From assembly GCF_003688915.1 (NCBI RefSeq), contig NZ_REFU01000001.1, positions 310,001 through 374,000 of the forward strand: a stretch of 64,000 bases of DNA. Reading direction: 5' to 3'. A model generated the notes under the pieces. It did not search any database, was not told where the DNA came from, and saw nothing but the letters and a program-made list of their open reading frames with translations. This DNA comes from Rhodococcus sp. SBT000017 (lineage in GTDB: Bacteria > Actinomycetota > Actinomycetes > Mycobacteriales > Mycobacteriaceae). The position numbers and the translations under genes are program-made. Below, one piece after another: positions 51,171 through 59,976 of the stretch; within the stretch, counting starts at the first letter, position 1; the number at the start of each line of letters is the position of its first letter.

Positions 51171-53998
51171 CTACGCGGAACCGGTATCGGCGAACGACGT
51201 CGGAGCCGCGGTGACGTCGTCGATCTTGTACTTCTCCGCAGCCTCGACAGCCTTGGACTTCTCGATCTCACCGGATGCGGCGAGGGCGGACAACGTGGCG
51301 ACGACGATCGACTCGGCGTCGACGTTGAACACCCGACGTGCGGCCGGACGGGTATCGGAGAACCCGAAGCCGTCGGTGCCGAGGGTGACGTAATCGCCCG
51401 GAACCCACTGACGGATCTGGTCCGGAACGGCGCGCATCCAATCCGAGGACGCGATTACCGGGCCGTTGGCGTCGGCCAGAGCCGAGGTGACGAACGGAAC
51501 GCGCTTGTCGGCACCCGGGTTGCGCAGGGACTCCTTCTCGGCGTCGACGCCGTCGCGGCGCAGTTCGCCCCATGAGGTCACCGACCAGACGGCCGAACGC
51601 ACGCCCCACTCCTCGAACAGCAGCTCGCGCGCCTTGCGGGCCGAGACCATGCCGACGCCCGACGCCAGCAGCTGCGCCTCGGGTCCGTCGCCCTCCTGCG
51701 GAGCAGCGAACCGGTAGATGCCCTTGAGCAGACCCTCGACGTCCAGGTTCTCCGGCTCGGCCGGCTGTACGTACGGCTCGTTGTAGAGGGTGATGTAGTA
51801 GAAGATGTTCTCGCCGCCGAACCCTTCCACGCCTTCGGTGCCGCCGTACATCCGTCGCAGACCGTCCTTGACGATGTGCGCGATCTCGTACGAGAACGCC
51901 GGGTCGTAGGCCACGGCCGCCGGGTTGGTCGACGCCAACAGCAGCGAGTGACCGTCGGCGTGCTGCAGACCCTCACCGGTGAGGGTGGTGCGACCTGCGG
52001 TGGCGCCGAGCACGAATCCGCGAGCCATCTGGTCTGCTGCCGCCCAGAGACCGTCGCCGGTGCGCTGGAATCCGAACATCGAGTAGAAGATGTACAGCGG
52101 GATCATGACCTCGCCGTGCGTGGCGTACGAAGTACCGACCGCGGTGAACGACGACGTCGAACCGGCCTCGTTGATGCCCTCGTGCAGGATCTGGCCGACC
52201 GAGCTCTCCTTGTAGGCGAGCATCAGCTCCGAGTCAACCGAGGTGTACAGCTGGCCGTTGCGGTTGTAGATCTTCAGCGACGGGAACCACGAGTCCATAC
52301 CGAAGGTGCGGGCCTCATCGGGAATGATCGGCACGATTCGGTGGCCGATCTCCTTGTCTCGCAACAGCTCCTTCATGACACGCACGAGCGCCATGGTGGT
52401 GGCGACTTCCTGCTTGCCGGAGCCCTTGCGCAGCGTCTTGTACGTGTCGTCGCCCGGCTGCGGCAGCGGCTTGACGTCGACGCGGCGCTCGGGGACGAAT
52501 CCGCCGAGCTTGTTGCGACGATCGAGCATGTACTGGATCTCGGGGCATCCGGGCCGGGGTGGTAGTACGGCGGCATGTACGGATCCTTCTCGAGCTCCTC
52601 GTCGGAGATCGGGATGTGCTGGAGATCGCGGAACGTCTTGAGATCGTCGAGTGTCAGCTTCTTCATCTGGTGCGTGGCGTTACGGCCCTCGAAGTGCTTG
52701 CCGAGGGTGTAGCCCTTGATGGTGTGCGCCAGGATGACCGTCGGCTGGCCCTTGTGCGACATCGCGGCCGCGTAGGCAGCGTGCACCTTGCGGTAGTCGT
52801 GGCCGCCGCGCTTGAGGTTCCAGATCTCGTCGTCGGACAGATCCTTGACGAGCTCCTTGGTGCGCGGATCGCGGCCGAAGAAGTGATCGCGGACGTACCC
52901 GCCGTCGTTTGCCTTGTAGGTCTGGAAGTCGCCGTCGGGCGTGGTGTTCATGAGGTTCACCAGTGCGCCGTCGCGGTCCTTGTGCAGCAGCGAGTCCCAC
53001 TCGCGGCCCCAGACGACCTTGATGACGTTCCAGCCGGCACCGCGGAAGAACGACTCCAGTTCCTGGATGATCTTGCCGTTGCCGCGGACCGGGCCGTCGA
53101 GGCGCTGCAGGTTGCAGTTGACGACGAACGTGAGGTTGTCGAGGCCCTCGGTGGCGGCCACGTGCGCGAGTCCACGCGATTCCGGCTCGTCCATCTCGCC
53201 GTCGCCGAGGTACGCCCACACGTGCTGATCGGTGGTGTCCTTGATGCCGCGGTCGTTGAGGTAGTGATTGAAGCGGGCCTGGTAGATGGCGTTCATCGGG
53301 CCGAGACCCATCGATACCGTCGGGAACTCCCAGAAGTCCTGCATCAGACGCGGGTGCGGGTACGACGGCAGTCCGCCGCCCTCGTTCACGTGACTGGCCT
53401 CCTGGCGGAAGCCGTCCATGCGCTCGGCCGGAATGCGGCCCTCGAGGAAGGCGCGGGCGTAGATGCCGGGGGAGGCGTGACCCTGGATGAAGATGTGGTC
53501 GCCGCCGCCCGGGTGGTCCTTGCCGCGGAAGAAGTGGTTGAAGCCGACCTCGTACAGCGCAGCCGACGAGGCGTACGTGGAGATGTGGCCACCGACTCCG
53601 ACGCCGGGACGCTGCGCGCGGTGCACCATGATCGCGGCATTCCAGCGAATCCAGGCACGGTAGCGGCGTTCCATCGACTCGTCACCGGGGAACCACGGCT
53701 CGTTCTCGGTGGGAATGGTGTTGACGTAATCCGTCGACGTCAGCGACGGCAGTGCGACGCGGCGCTCGCCGGCGCGCTCGAGCAACCTGAGCATCAGGTA
53801 GCGAGCGCGGTTGGGGCCGGACCTCTCCAACAGGCCGTCGAACGATTCGATCCATTCGTTGGTCTCGTCGTTGTCGATATCGGGCAGGTACGACGCGACA
53901 CCCTCACGGATGACGCGGACCCGGCCGTCAGAGCCCTTCTTGCCTGCAGACGATGTGTTCTGCCGTTCGCCGCTGTTCACTTCGGACAACGTGTGCAC
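51171..53998 (-). pseudogene. aceE: Pyruvate dehydrogenase E1 component AceE, frameshifted in this sequence
   Basis: The homodimeric E1 of pyruvate dehydrogenase, thiamine-diphosphate dependent. From 53998 one frame runs to [11 protein letters not shown]. From about 52540 the protein continues in another frame as [20 protein letters not shown] to the C-terminus. Restoring one base in GCCCCGAGATCC (expected GCCCCGGAGATCC) gives one enzyme of about 940 residues. The ThDP motif [13 protein letters not shown] and the C-terminal transketolase half ([14 protein letters not shown] [12 protein letters not shown]) are intact. Since aceE is normally essential in central metabolism, a sequencing error is more likely than real loss. 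Start: GTG 53998 or nearby GTGs. Confidence 0.92.
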
Positions 53999-54247
53999 TC
54001 CTCAATGTGGCGGACGCTCGGTGTGGCGTCCGGTCCCGGTAGACCCGCCCCTGTGACGGCGGTCTACTTTCCTCGTTCTCGTGATTCCTCCCCAATCCTG
54101 CTACATCTTGTCGGTTCTGGTAGTACAGAGGCCCGATACCCACCAGTAGAAATTTATGTACGCAATTTCGGCGCGGTCAGCTTGCGCGAACGGCTTCGAC
54201 ACTGTTCGCTTTGTCTACTGCACCCACAATTCAAGGAGGTCACCACC

Positions 54248-54670
54248 GTGGTCGCCGCGGCGGACGCTCAGAACTACGCTCAGAAACTTGGCATCACTCG
54301 CGACATGGTCGTACAGGAGCTGGGCTGGGACGAGGACACCGACGATGATCTGCGCGCCGACGTAGAAGATGCGATCGGTGGCGAGACCCTCGACGAGGAT
54401 TCCGACGAGGTGATCGACGTTGTACTGCTGTGGTGGCGCGACGGAGACGGTGACCTGGTCGATGCACTCATGGATGCAATCGGTCCGCTCTCGGACGATG
54501 GCATCGTGTGGGTCCTCAGCCCCAAAACCGGCATGTCCGGTCACGTCGAACCCAGTGAGATTGCCGAGTCCGCCCCGACCGCAGGATTGACGCAGACCTC
54601 TGCGGCAAACCTCGGTGACTGGATCGGAAGTCGATTGGTTCAGCCCAAGACCCCCGCCACCAAGCGGTAG
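54248..54670 (+). CDS. DUF3052-family protein
   Basis: 140 residues. The DUF3052 pattern is clear: YAQKLGITRDMVVQELGWDED, DVVLLWWRDGDGDLVDALMDA and WVLSPKTGMSGHVEPSEIAE. Found in most actinobacteria beside ahpE and near aceE. The function is unknown, although a phage- or SAM-methyltransferase-like role has not been shown. The GTG at 54248 has an excellent AAGGAGGT 7 bases upstream, so the long upstream frame is antisense to aceE and not used. Confidence 0.93.
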   Translation: MVAAADAQNYAQKLGITRDMVVQELGWDEDTDDDLRADVEDAIGGETLDEDSDEVIDVVLLWWRDGDGDLVDALMDAIGPLSDDGIVWVLSPKTGMSGHVEPSEIAESAPTAGLTQTSAANLGDWIGSRLVQPKTPATKR

Positions 54671-54702
54671 GGGAGATGCTCGACACAGGAAGACGGTTCT
54701 AG

Positions 54703-55164
54703 ATGCCGATCGAGGTTGGCGCGGTTGCGCCCGACTTCACCCTCAAAGACCAGAACAACCAACTGGTCACGTTGTCGTCGTACAGGAACGTGAAAAACGT
54801 TCTGCTCGTGTTCTATCCACTGGCCTTCACCGGCACGTGCCAGGGCGAGCTGTGCAAAGTACGCGACGAGTTACCGACCTTCGAGAACGACGACACCGCG
54901 GTGTTGGCGATCTCGGTGGGTCCGCCTCCGACCCACAAGATCTGGGCTGCAGAACAGGGCTACACCTTTCCGCTGCTGTCGGACTTCTGGCCGCACGGTG
55001 AGGTTGCTCAGGCCTACGGGGTTTTCAACGACACAGCAGGATTCGCCAATCGCGGAACGTTCGTGGTCGACAAATCCGGAATCATCAGGTTCGCCGAAAT
55101 GAACGGACCTGGCGAGGCTCGCGACAGTTCGTCGTGGTCCGAGGCTCTCGCACAGGTGAGCTGA
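54703..55164 (+). CDS. ahpE: Peroxiredoxin AhpE
   Basis: A 153-residue peroxiredoxin reducing hydroperoxides. The peroxidatic motif is PLAFTGTCQGELCKVRDEL, with Cys about residue 45 in the Thr-x2-Cys context. AISVGPPPTHKIWA and LLSDFWPHGEVAQAYGVF match the mycobacterial enzyme. M. tuberculosis AhpE lacks the second cysteine seen here five residues later, so this one has a CX4C spacing as in PrxQ. It lies 32 bp after the DUF3052 gene, likely one operon. Confidence 0.93.
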   Translation: MPIEVGAVAPDFTLKDQNNQLVTLSSYRNVKNVLLVFYPLAFTGTCQGELCKVRDELPTFENDDTAVLAISVGPPPTHKIWAAEQGYTFPLLSDFWPHGEVAQAYGVFNDTAGFANRGTFVVDKSGIIRFAEMNGPGEARDSSSWSEALAQVS

Positions 55165-55214
55165 CCTGCGGAATTGTAGTTAGAGATCAGACACGATAAA
55201 TTTCTCCAAGCGTT

Positions 55215-55246
55215 CCGGTGGCCCGGGGTTGTCCCCAGGCCACCGG
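55215..55246 (+). terminator. Hairpin after ahpE
   Basis: CCGGTGGCC-c-GGGG pairs with CCCC-a-GGCCACCGG over 13 bp with one C/A mismatch and a TTGT loop. It lies between ahpE and tRNA-Val. There is no T-run, but the stability suits termination. Confidence 0.75.
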
Positions 55247-55251
55247 TACTC

Positions 55252-55323
55252 GGGCGTATAGCTCAGCGGTAGAGCTCTGGTTTTACACACCAGCGGTCGG
55301 GGGTTCGAACCCCTCTGCGCCCA
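55252..55323 (+). tRNA. tRNA-Val (TAC)
   Basis: A 72-nt cloverleaf. The acceptor GGGCGTA pairs with TGCGCCC (one G-U), and the anticodon loop TTTACAC has TAC. The T arm is GGGGGTTCGAACCCC and the discriminator is A. CCA is only partly present after it. Confidence 0.95.
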
Positions 55324-55359
55324 CCCCTGCCGCATCCTCGGCACTCGACGTTCCGGTCG

Positions 55360-56016
55360 CTACATTTCGCGGCCGAGCAGCAACAAAAGCAGGACTCTTC
55401 GCAGATCCGCGTGAAGCTCGGGTAGGCGTTGTATTCGGCCTGCGCGTACCTCGCGCGCAACCAGTTCGGTAGCGAGGGCCGCAGCGGCAGTAGCGTCGAT
55501 CTCGGCCGGAGCTCCGTCGATGCCCGCTTGAGCGCGTAGCAACGTCCCGATCCCACGTAGCGTCTGCGCGAACAGTGCGGCCCGTGAGTCGCGTGAAGTG
55601 TGTGCGCGATCGCCCACGGTGAGGATCTCCACGAAGAAGGCGCGCGAGCCACCGGGCCGCTCCATCCACCACCGAAGATAACGATGTAGTCCGGCATCGA
55701 AAGCGGCGAACATGTCCTCGGCCCCGGACATCTCGCGGGCGGCGTCGCTCAGCTCTTCCCGTAGCGCGTCGCCATGCTGCTCGCACAGGGCGATGAAACA
55801 CTCGGCCTTGTCGGAGAACAGGGCATAGAACGCGCGATCGGTCACCCGGGCTCGACGGGCCACTTTGGGGACGCTCGCTTTCGAGTAGCCGACCTCGTCG
55901 ACCAGGTCTTCCATTGCCTGCAACAACCGGGCGCGCTGCGAGGCCTTGACTTCCTCGGCTCCGAGTTTGTGCCGTCCACGAGGGAGCGGAGTTGCACCGG
56001 TTTCCGTGTCCGACAT
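55360..56016 (-). CDS. TetR-family transcriptional regulator
   Basis: 218 residues. The N-terminal HTH is LLQAMEDLVDEVGYSKASVPKVARRARVTDRAFYALFSDKAECF in pattern, followed by a Leu/Ala/Arg-rich ligand domain. It ends LLLLLLLGREM, an unusual run of leucines. The ATG at 56016 follows GAGGAGGT. It is transcribed divergently from the DUF1254 gene 93 bp away, its likely target. Confidence 0.9.
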   Translation of the reverse strand: MSDTETGATPLPRGRHKLGAEEVKASQRARLLQAMEDLVDEVGYSKASVPKVARRARVTDRAFYALFSDKAECFIALCEQHGDALREELSDAAREMSGAEDMFAAFDAGLHRYLRWWMERPGGSRAFFVEILTVGDRAHTSRDSRAALFAQTLRGIGTLLRAQAGIDGAPAEIDATAAAALATELVAREVRAGRIQRLPELHADLRRVLLLLLLGREM

Positions 56017-56108
56017 CAGTACCTCCTCGCAGATGTGTGTCGTGTGATCCTCATCCAATCATCCGGCCCTGCTTCCCTTTGGACATGCATGCGTGTTTAA
56101 TGTGGCGC

Positions 56109-57512
56109 ATGACGAAACGACACATCTTCCGTCTCGCGTCGCGGATCGGTCTTGCAACGCTGTTGGTCGTGATCGGTGCCGGGACTGCGAGTGCGGTCGG
56201 ACCCGCTCCGGGACCGGTTCAGGCAGCTGCCCTGGGGGCGCGAGCTTTCATCTACGGCAATCCGCTGTTGGAATTGCTGCGTGTGCGTGACACGGCCACC
56301 AGTGTTCCGTGTCCGGACGACCGCGGCCTCGCTCCGGTGAACGCGATCTCCTCGCGTCCCGCCTTCATCGCGCCGGACGAGAAACTCGTGGTCGCCCCGA
56401 ACGTCGACACGCTGTACTCCATGGCGCATCTGGATCTGAGCGACGGTCCGGTGGTGCTGTCGCATCCGGACATGGGAGACCGATATTTCAACTTTCAGCT
56501 TATGGACTCGTACACGAACGTGGTCGGTTACGTGGGCTCTCGCACCAGTGGTTCAGATGCCGGAAAATTCGCGATCACCTGGTCCGGCGCGCCTGGCCCT
56601 GAAGTCCCCGGTGTCACCACCATCACCGTGTCGGACAGCAGGATCTGGTTGCTCGGACGCACACTTGCCGGCGACGAAGCCGACCGCGCCGATGCATTCG
56701 CGCTGATGAGCCAATACACGGTCACACCTCCCGCGGGTCCGCAGACGTTCACCGACTGCGCGCCCTTCGTTCCCGTGGAGCCGCCGAAGCCGGAGGGAAC
56801 CGCGCTTCTCGACGCCATCAGCGCTGCCATGGAACAGAATCCGCCTCCGATTCGCGACGCAGCCGAGCTTGCCGAACTAGCGCGCATCGGCGTCGGACCC
56901 GGACTGCGCGTTGCCGATGCGGGCCTGAGTCCGGTCGCATTCCGCGCACTAGATCAAGCCGTGCGTGCTGCAGAGTCCTCGTTGCCGGCTGTGGTGAGCG
57001 GCTCGCAGTATGCGGGCGCGCTCCGCAGTCAGGGGTGGTCGTCACCGCCGGACACCATTGGTGACTACGGAACCGATTACGTCACCAGGGCGGGCGTGGC
57101 AGAGATCGGACTCGGAGCCAACACACCGCAGGAAGCGGCTTACGTCACCGCGTTGCTGGACCGAAATGGACTGCCGCTCAACGGGGCGAACAGCTATCGG
57201 CTGCACTTCCCGCCCGGTGGGCAACCTCCCGCTGACGCGTTCTTCTCCATCACGGTCTACGACGGGGACGGCTTTTTGCCGTCGGTCCCCGGGAACCGTC
57301 ACAGCATCAGCGACAGCAGACCCGGCCTGGTCTATCAGCCGGATGGCTCACTGGATATGGTCTTTTCCCGGGAGGATCCCGGAGTGCCCGGTGCGAACTG
57401 GCTTCCGCTGCCGGATGGTTCATTTCGCGTATATCTCCGCATGTACGTTCCAGGGTCCGCTGTGCTCGATGGCAGTTGGTCCCCGCCCGGAATCGAACGG
57501 TGGAACCGCTAG
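56109..57512 (+). CDS. Exported DUF1254/DUF1214-domain protein
   Basis: 467 residues. A cleavable signal peptide (about 1-29, ending TASAVG) is followed by a DUF1254 domain (about 40-170, ARAFIYGNPLLELLRV, then VVAPNVDTLYSMAHLDLSDGP) and a C-terminal DUF1214 domain (about 350-460, NSYRLHFPPGG, FFSITVYDGDGFL, REDPGVPGANWLPLPDG). This family is secreted and often near TetR regulators or lipid genes; no activity is established. ATG 56109 is preferred over 56100, which adds MWR. Confidence 0.9.
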   Translation: MTKRHIFRLASRIGLATLLVVIGAGTASAVGPAPGPVQAAALGARAFIYGNPLLELLRVRDTATSVPCPDDRGLAPVNAISSRPAFIAPDEKLVVAPNVDTLYSMAHLDLSDGPVVLSHPDMGDRYFNFQLMDSYTNVVGYVGSRTSGSDAGKFAITWSGAPGPEVPGVTTITVSDSRIWLLGRTLAGDEADRADAFALMSQYTVTPPAGPQTFTDCAPFVPVEPPKPEGTALLDAISAAMEQNPPPIRDAAELAELARIGVGPGLRVADAGLSPVAFRALDQAVRAAESSLPAVVSGSQYAGALRSQGWSSPPDTIGDYGTDYVTRAGVAEIGLGANTPQEAAYVTALLDRNGLPLNGANSYRLHFPPGGQPPADAFFSITVYDGDGFLPSVPGNRHSISDSRPGLVYQPDGSLDMVFSREDPGVPGANWLPLPDGSFRVYLRMYVPGSAVLDGSWSPPGIERWNR

Positions 57513-57619
57513 CCGCAGGCGCGCGGTCACCTGAGCCGTCGAAACTGTACGCAGCGGGTTGATCCACCGGTGTTAGATTCGCTTGCGAAAAGAGCTTTCG
57601 ACGACTTGAGGTGGATCTG

Positions 57620-58291
57620 GTGAACGAGTTCGAGTCCCTGATGACACTGCTAGACCAGCGGCACTCGTGCCGGCAATTCCTGCCGAAGCAGGTATCACGG
57701 GAGGTGCTCGGACAACTGTTGGCGGCTGCGCAGCGAACTCCGTCCTGGTCCAACACTCAGTCGTGGCAGATCATCGTGACCGAGGGCGATGCCACCCGTA
57801 AGTTCTCCGACGCACTGGTGGAGCACGTGGCGTCCGGTGTGCCGCAACCGGACTTTCCGTTCCCGGCCAACTACAACGCCCTGCACCGAGCGCGCAGACG
57901 CGAATGCGGTGGCGCGCTGTACGAGAGCATCGGAGTGGTCAAGTCCGACACCGAGGCGACGACTCGCCAATTCATTCGTAACTACGAACTGTTCGACGCC
58001 CCGCACGCGGCCATCATCACCACCGACGCCGATCTGGGTGTGTACGGGGCGGTCGACTGCGGGCTGTATCTCCAAACTTTCCTGCTTGCCGCGCAGAGTC
58101 TCGGTCTCGGAGCCATCGCTCAGGCAGCGCTCGCCGCATACTCGCCGTTTCTGCACGAATGGTTCGACATCCCGGACACCCGAAAAGTGGTGGCCGGCAT
58201 CTCCTTCGGCTATCCCGACGAAACTCACCCGATCAACGGATTCCGTACCAGCCGAGCGCCGCTCGACGAGACTGTGAGATTCGTCAGCTGA
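57620..58291 (+). CDS. Nitroreductase-family flavoprotein
   Basis: About 223 residues. RHSCRQFLPKQVSREVLGQLL is the N-terminal FMN loop, APSWSNTQSWQ-like TPSWSNTQSWQIIV binds flavin, and GYPDETHPINGFRTSRAPLDE closes the fold. Such enzymes reduce nitro compounds or quinones with NAD(P)H. GTG 57620 has AGGTGG 5 bases upstream; GTG 57611 adds three residues. It converges on the FAD oxidoreductase gene. Confidence 0.92.
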   Translation: MNEFESLMTLLDQRHSCRQFLPKQVSREVLGQLLAAAQRTPSWSNTQSWQIIVTEGDATRKFSDALVEHVASGVPQPDFPFPANYNALHRARRRECGGALYESIGVVKSDTEATTRQFIRNYELFDAPHAAIITTDADLGVYGAVDCGLYLQTFLLAAQSLGLGAIAQAALAAYSPFLHEWFDIPDTRKVVAGISFGYPDETHPINGFRTSRAPLDETVRFVS

Positions 58292-58303
58292 GCAAATCCG
58301 GCG

Positions 58304-59245
58304 TCAGTGCGAGAGGCGTCGCACGAGTTCTCTGCCCACGTCCGTTCCCGAACGCCAGGCGCTCTCCACTCTGGGCACTCCGGATTCGCACCACTGGTCG
58401 CCCGCCAAACCAACGTAGCGTCCGTCTTGCTGCTGAAGTGCGAAGTTCGAATCGTGTTGCGCCGCAGGCTTGGCGAAGGTCCACCGATGAGCGTGAGTCC
58501 ATGCGGGTGCCGCCGAGACGACGGACAACTCACGTAGCGCGTCGAGAACCGGGGCGATCGCGTCGTCGGGGTTGTCGAGATGTTGCTGCGCTCGTTCCGA
58601 CGTCGTGTGCACCACCAGAACCGGCGCCCCGTCGCCGCGCCGGGCACCGTCGTCGACGACGAAGTCGATGTCGGGATGATCGTTGACGAACGCGGCGTCC
58701 CGGAAGGGAATGTCTAGCCCGTCGAACCCGCATGCCACCGCGATGACGGGAACGTAATCGACGGCATCGGGGACGGCGGTCATTCGCGCCGCCTGCGGAT
58801 CCGGCATCGCCACCACGATGTGGCCGTCGGGAAGGTCGGTCAACTCGGTGGAATGTTGGATGTCGTAGCCGTCGAGCATGTTTCGTACCAGGGATCGAAG
58901 CCCGTTCGGGGTCGCCCAGCGAACCGGTCCGGTCGTCGTGCACGGAACCGTTTCGGGTTTGAGGATGCCGAACGTGTTTGCCCACTGACGGGCCAGGCCC
59001 CCGGACTCCCAGTTGGCGACCACCGTCGAGAATTCTTGATCTCGGACGGTGAAGTAGCCCGCCCCCAGATCGACGCGACGGCCGTGTAGCTCCGGCGAGG
59101 ACATCCGCCCACCCGGAGCGCGTCCTCTGTCGACGATGCGGAACGGCACGTCTGCGTCGCGGAGAACCTGCGCACAGGCCGCACCGGCTATGCCGGCACC
59201 GACGATGGTGACCGGATCGGTGATGCTGCCCGTTTCGGAGTTCAT
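58304..59245 (-). CDS. FAD-dependent oxidoreductase (renalase/amine-oxidase-like)
   Basis: 313 residues. The N-terminal Rossmann motif VTIVGAGIAGAACAQVL is followed by the acidic VDRGRAPGGRMSS (FAD ribose binding). HRWTFAKPA and GLAGDQWCESGVPRVESAW are the C-terminal conserved motifs of the renalase-like group. The substrate is unknown. It is short for amine oxidases but usual for this subgroup. Confidence 0.9.
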   Translation of the reverse strand: MNSETGSITDPVTIVGAGIAGAACAQVLRDADVPFRIVDRGRAPGGRMSSPELHGRRVDLGAGYFTVRDQEFSTVVANWESGGLARQWANTFGILKPETVPCTTTGPVRWATPNGLRSLVRNMLDGYDIQHSTELTDLPDGHIVVAMPDPQAARMTAVPDAVDYVPVIAVACGFDGLDIPFRDAAFVNDHPDIDFVVDDGARRGDGAPVLVVHTTSERAQQHLDNPDDAIAPVLDALRELSVVSAAPAWTHAHRWTFAKPAAQHDSNFALQQQDGRYVGLAGDQWCESGVPRVESAWRSGTDVGRELVRRLSH

Positions 59246-59263
59246 CGGTCCAGTATGCCGGGA

Positions 59264-59848
59264 TCAGTCGGTCGCGTCGGTGAGCCGAAGGAATTCGGCA
59301 CCGCGGGGTGAGATTCGGTAGCCGGTCTCGAGGCTGATCGTCAGCCCTAGAGTCTTCAGCCGGCGTACACGGGCTTTGAACGTCTTCGTATCCAGTCCGG
59401 CCTGCTCGGCAAGGTCCGCTGCGCGGCGTCCGGGTTCGGCGGCGATGGCCGTCAATACTTCACGTGTCCAAGCAGATTCAGACCGAGAGTCCATCCGCGA
59501 AAGCGTTGTCCTCAAAGTGTTCAGTGCGGTCTCGTCCAGTGCGGCATCGTCGGCCAGGACATCACGAGGATCGGCACCGAGGTAGGAGACCTCGATCAGA
59601 TAGGTGGGATGCGCACTGGGGCCGAAGAACGATCTCACGAGGTGACTGAGCGATATTTCCCCCGCGGCCCGGGCATCCGCGTCGGTCAGCCCGTCAGGAT
59701 CCACCTCGCGGACGGAGTCGATGCGAATCATGCCCGAGGGTGAGCGCTGAACCGACCCGGCAGTCACTTTCGGACTCGACCAACGTCGATAGACCCGGCG
59801 GACCGTACCGTCGGCGATAGCTCGAGCGACGGCGACGGTGAAGATCAC
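59264..59848 (-). CDS. ASCH-like domain protein with C-terminal winged helix
   Basis: 194 residues. The first ~100 resemble an ASCH (PUA-like) domain: FTVAVARAIADGTVRRVYRRW, then GSVQRSPSGMIRIDSVREVD and DADARAAGEIS. The last ~70 form a winged helix (VLTAIAAEPGRRAADLAEQAG with KTFKARVRRLKTLGLTIS). ASCH domains may bind RNA or modified nucleotides, so this looks like a nucleic-acid regulator. The GTG at 59848 has GGAGGC 7 bases upstream. Assignments are by pattern. Confidence 0.72.
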   Translation of the reverse strand: MIFTVAVARAIADGTVRRVYRRWSSPKVTAGSVQRSPSGMIRIDSVREVDPDGLTDADARAAGEISLSHLVRSFFGPSAHPTYLIEVSYLGADPRDVLADDAALDETALNTLRTTLSRMDSRSESAWTREVLTAIAAEPGRRAADLAEQAGLDTKTFKARVRRLKTLGLTISLETGYRISPRGAEFLRLTDATD

Positions 59849-59976
59849 GAGCCTGCCTCCATGGTTAGAGACGATATCAAGTCTGCACGCTGTGCGTGGA
59901 AAGAACTGCGCCAGAGGCATTCTGGACATATCGGTCACCAGCTGCAGTGGCGTTCACTTTGTGTTCGACTACAGGG

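Noticed and set aside
52559..54247. Long plus-strand frame upstream of the DUF3052 protein
   Set aside because: It is antisense to aceE, and the DUF3052 gene has its own strong AAGGAGGT site and GTG start at 54248.
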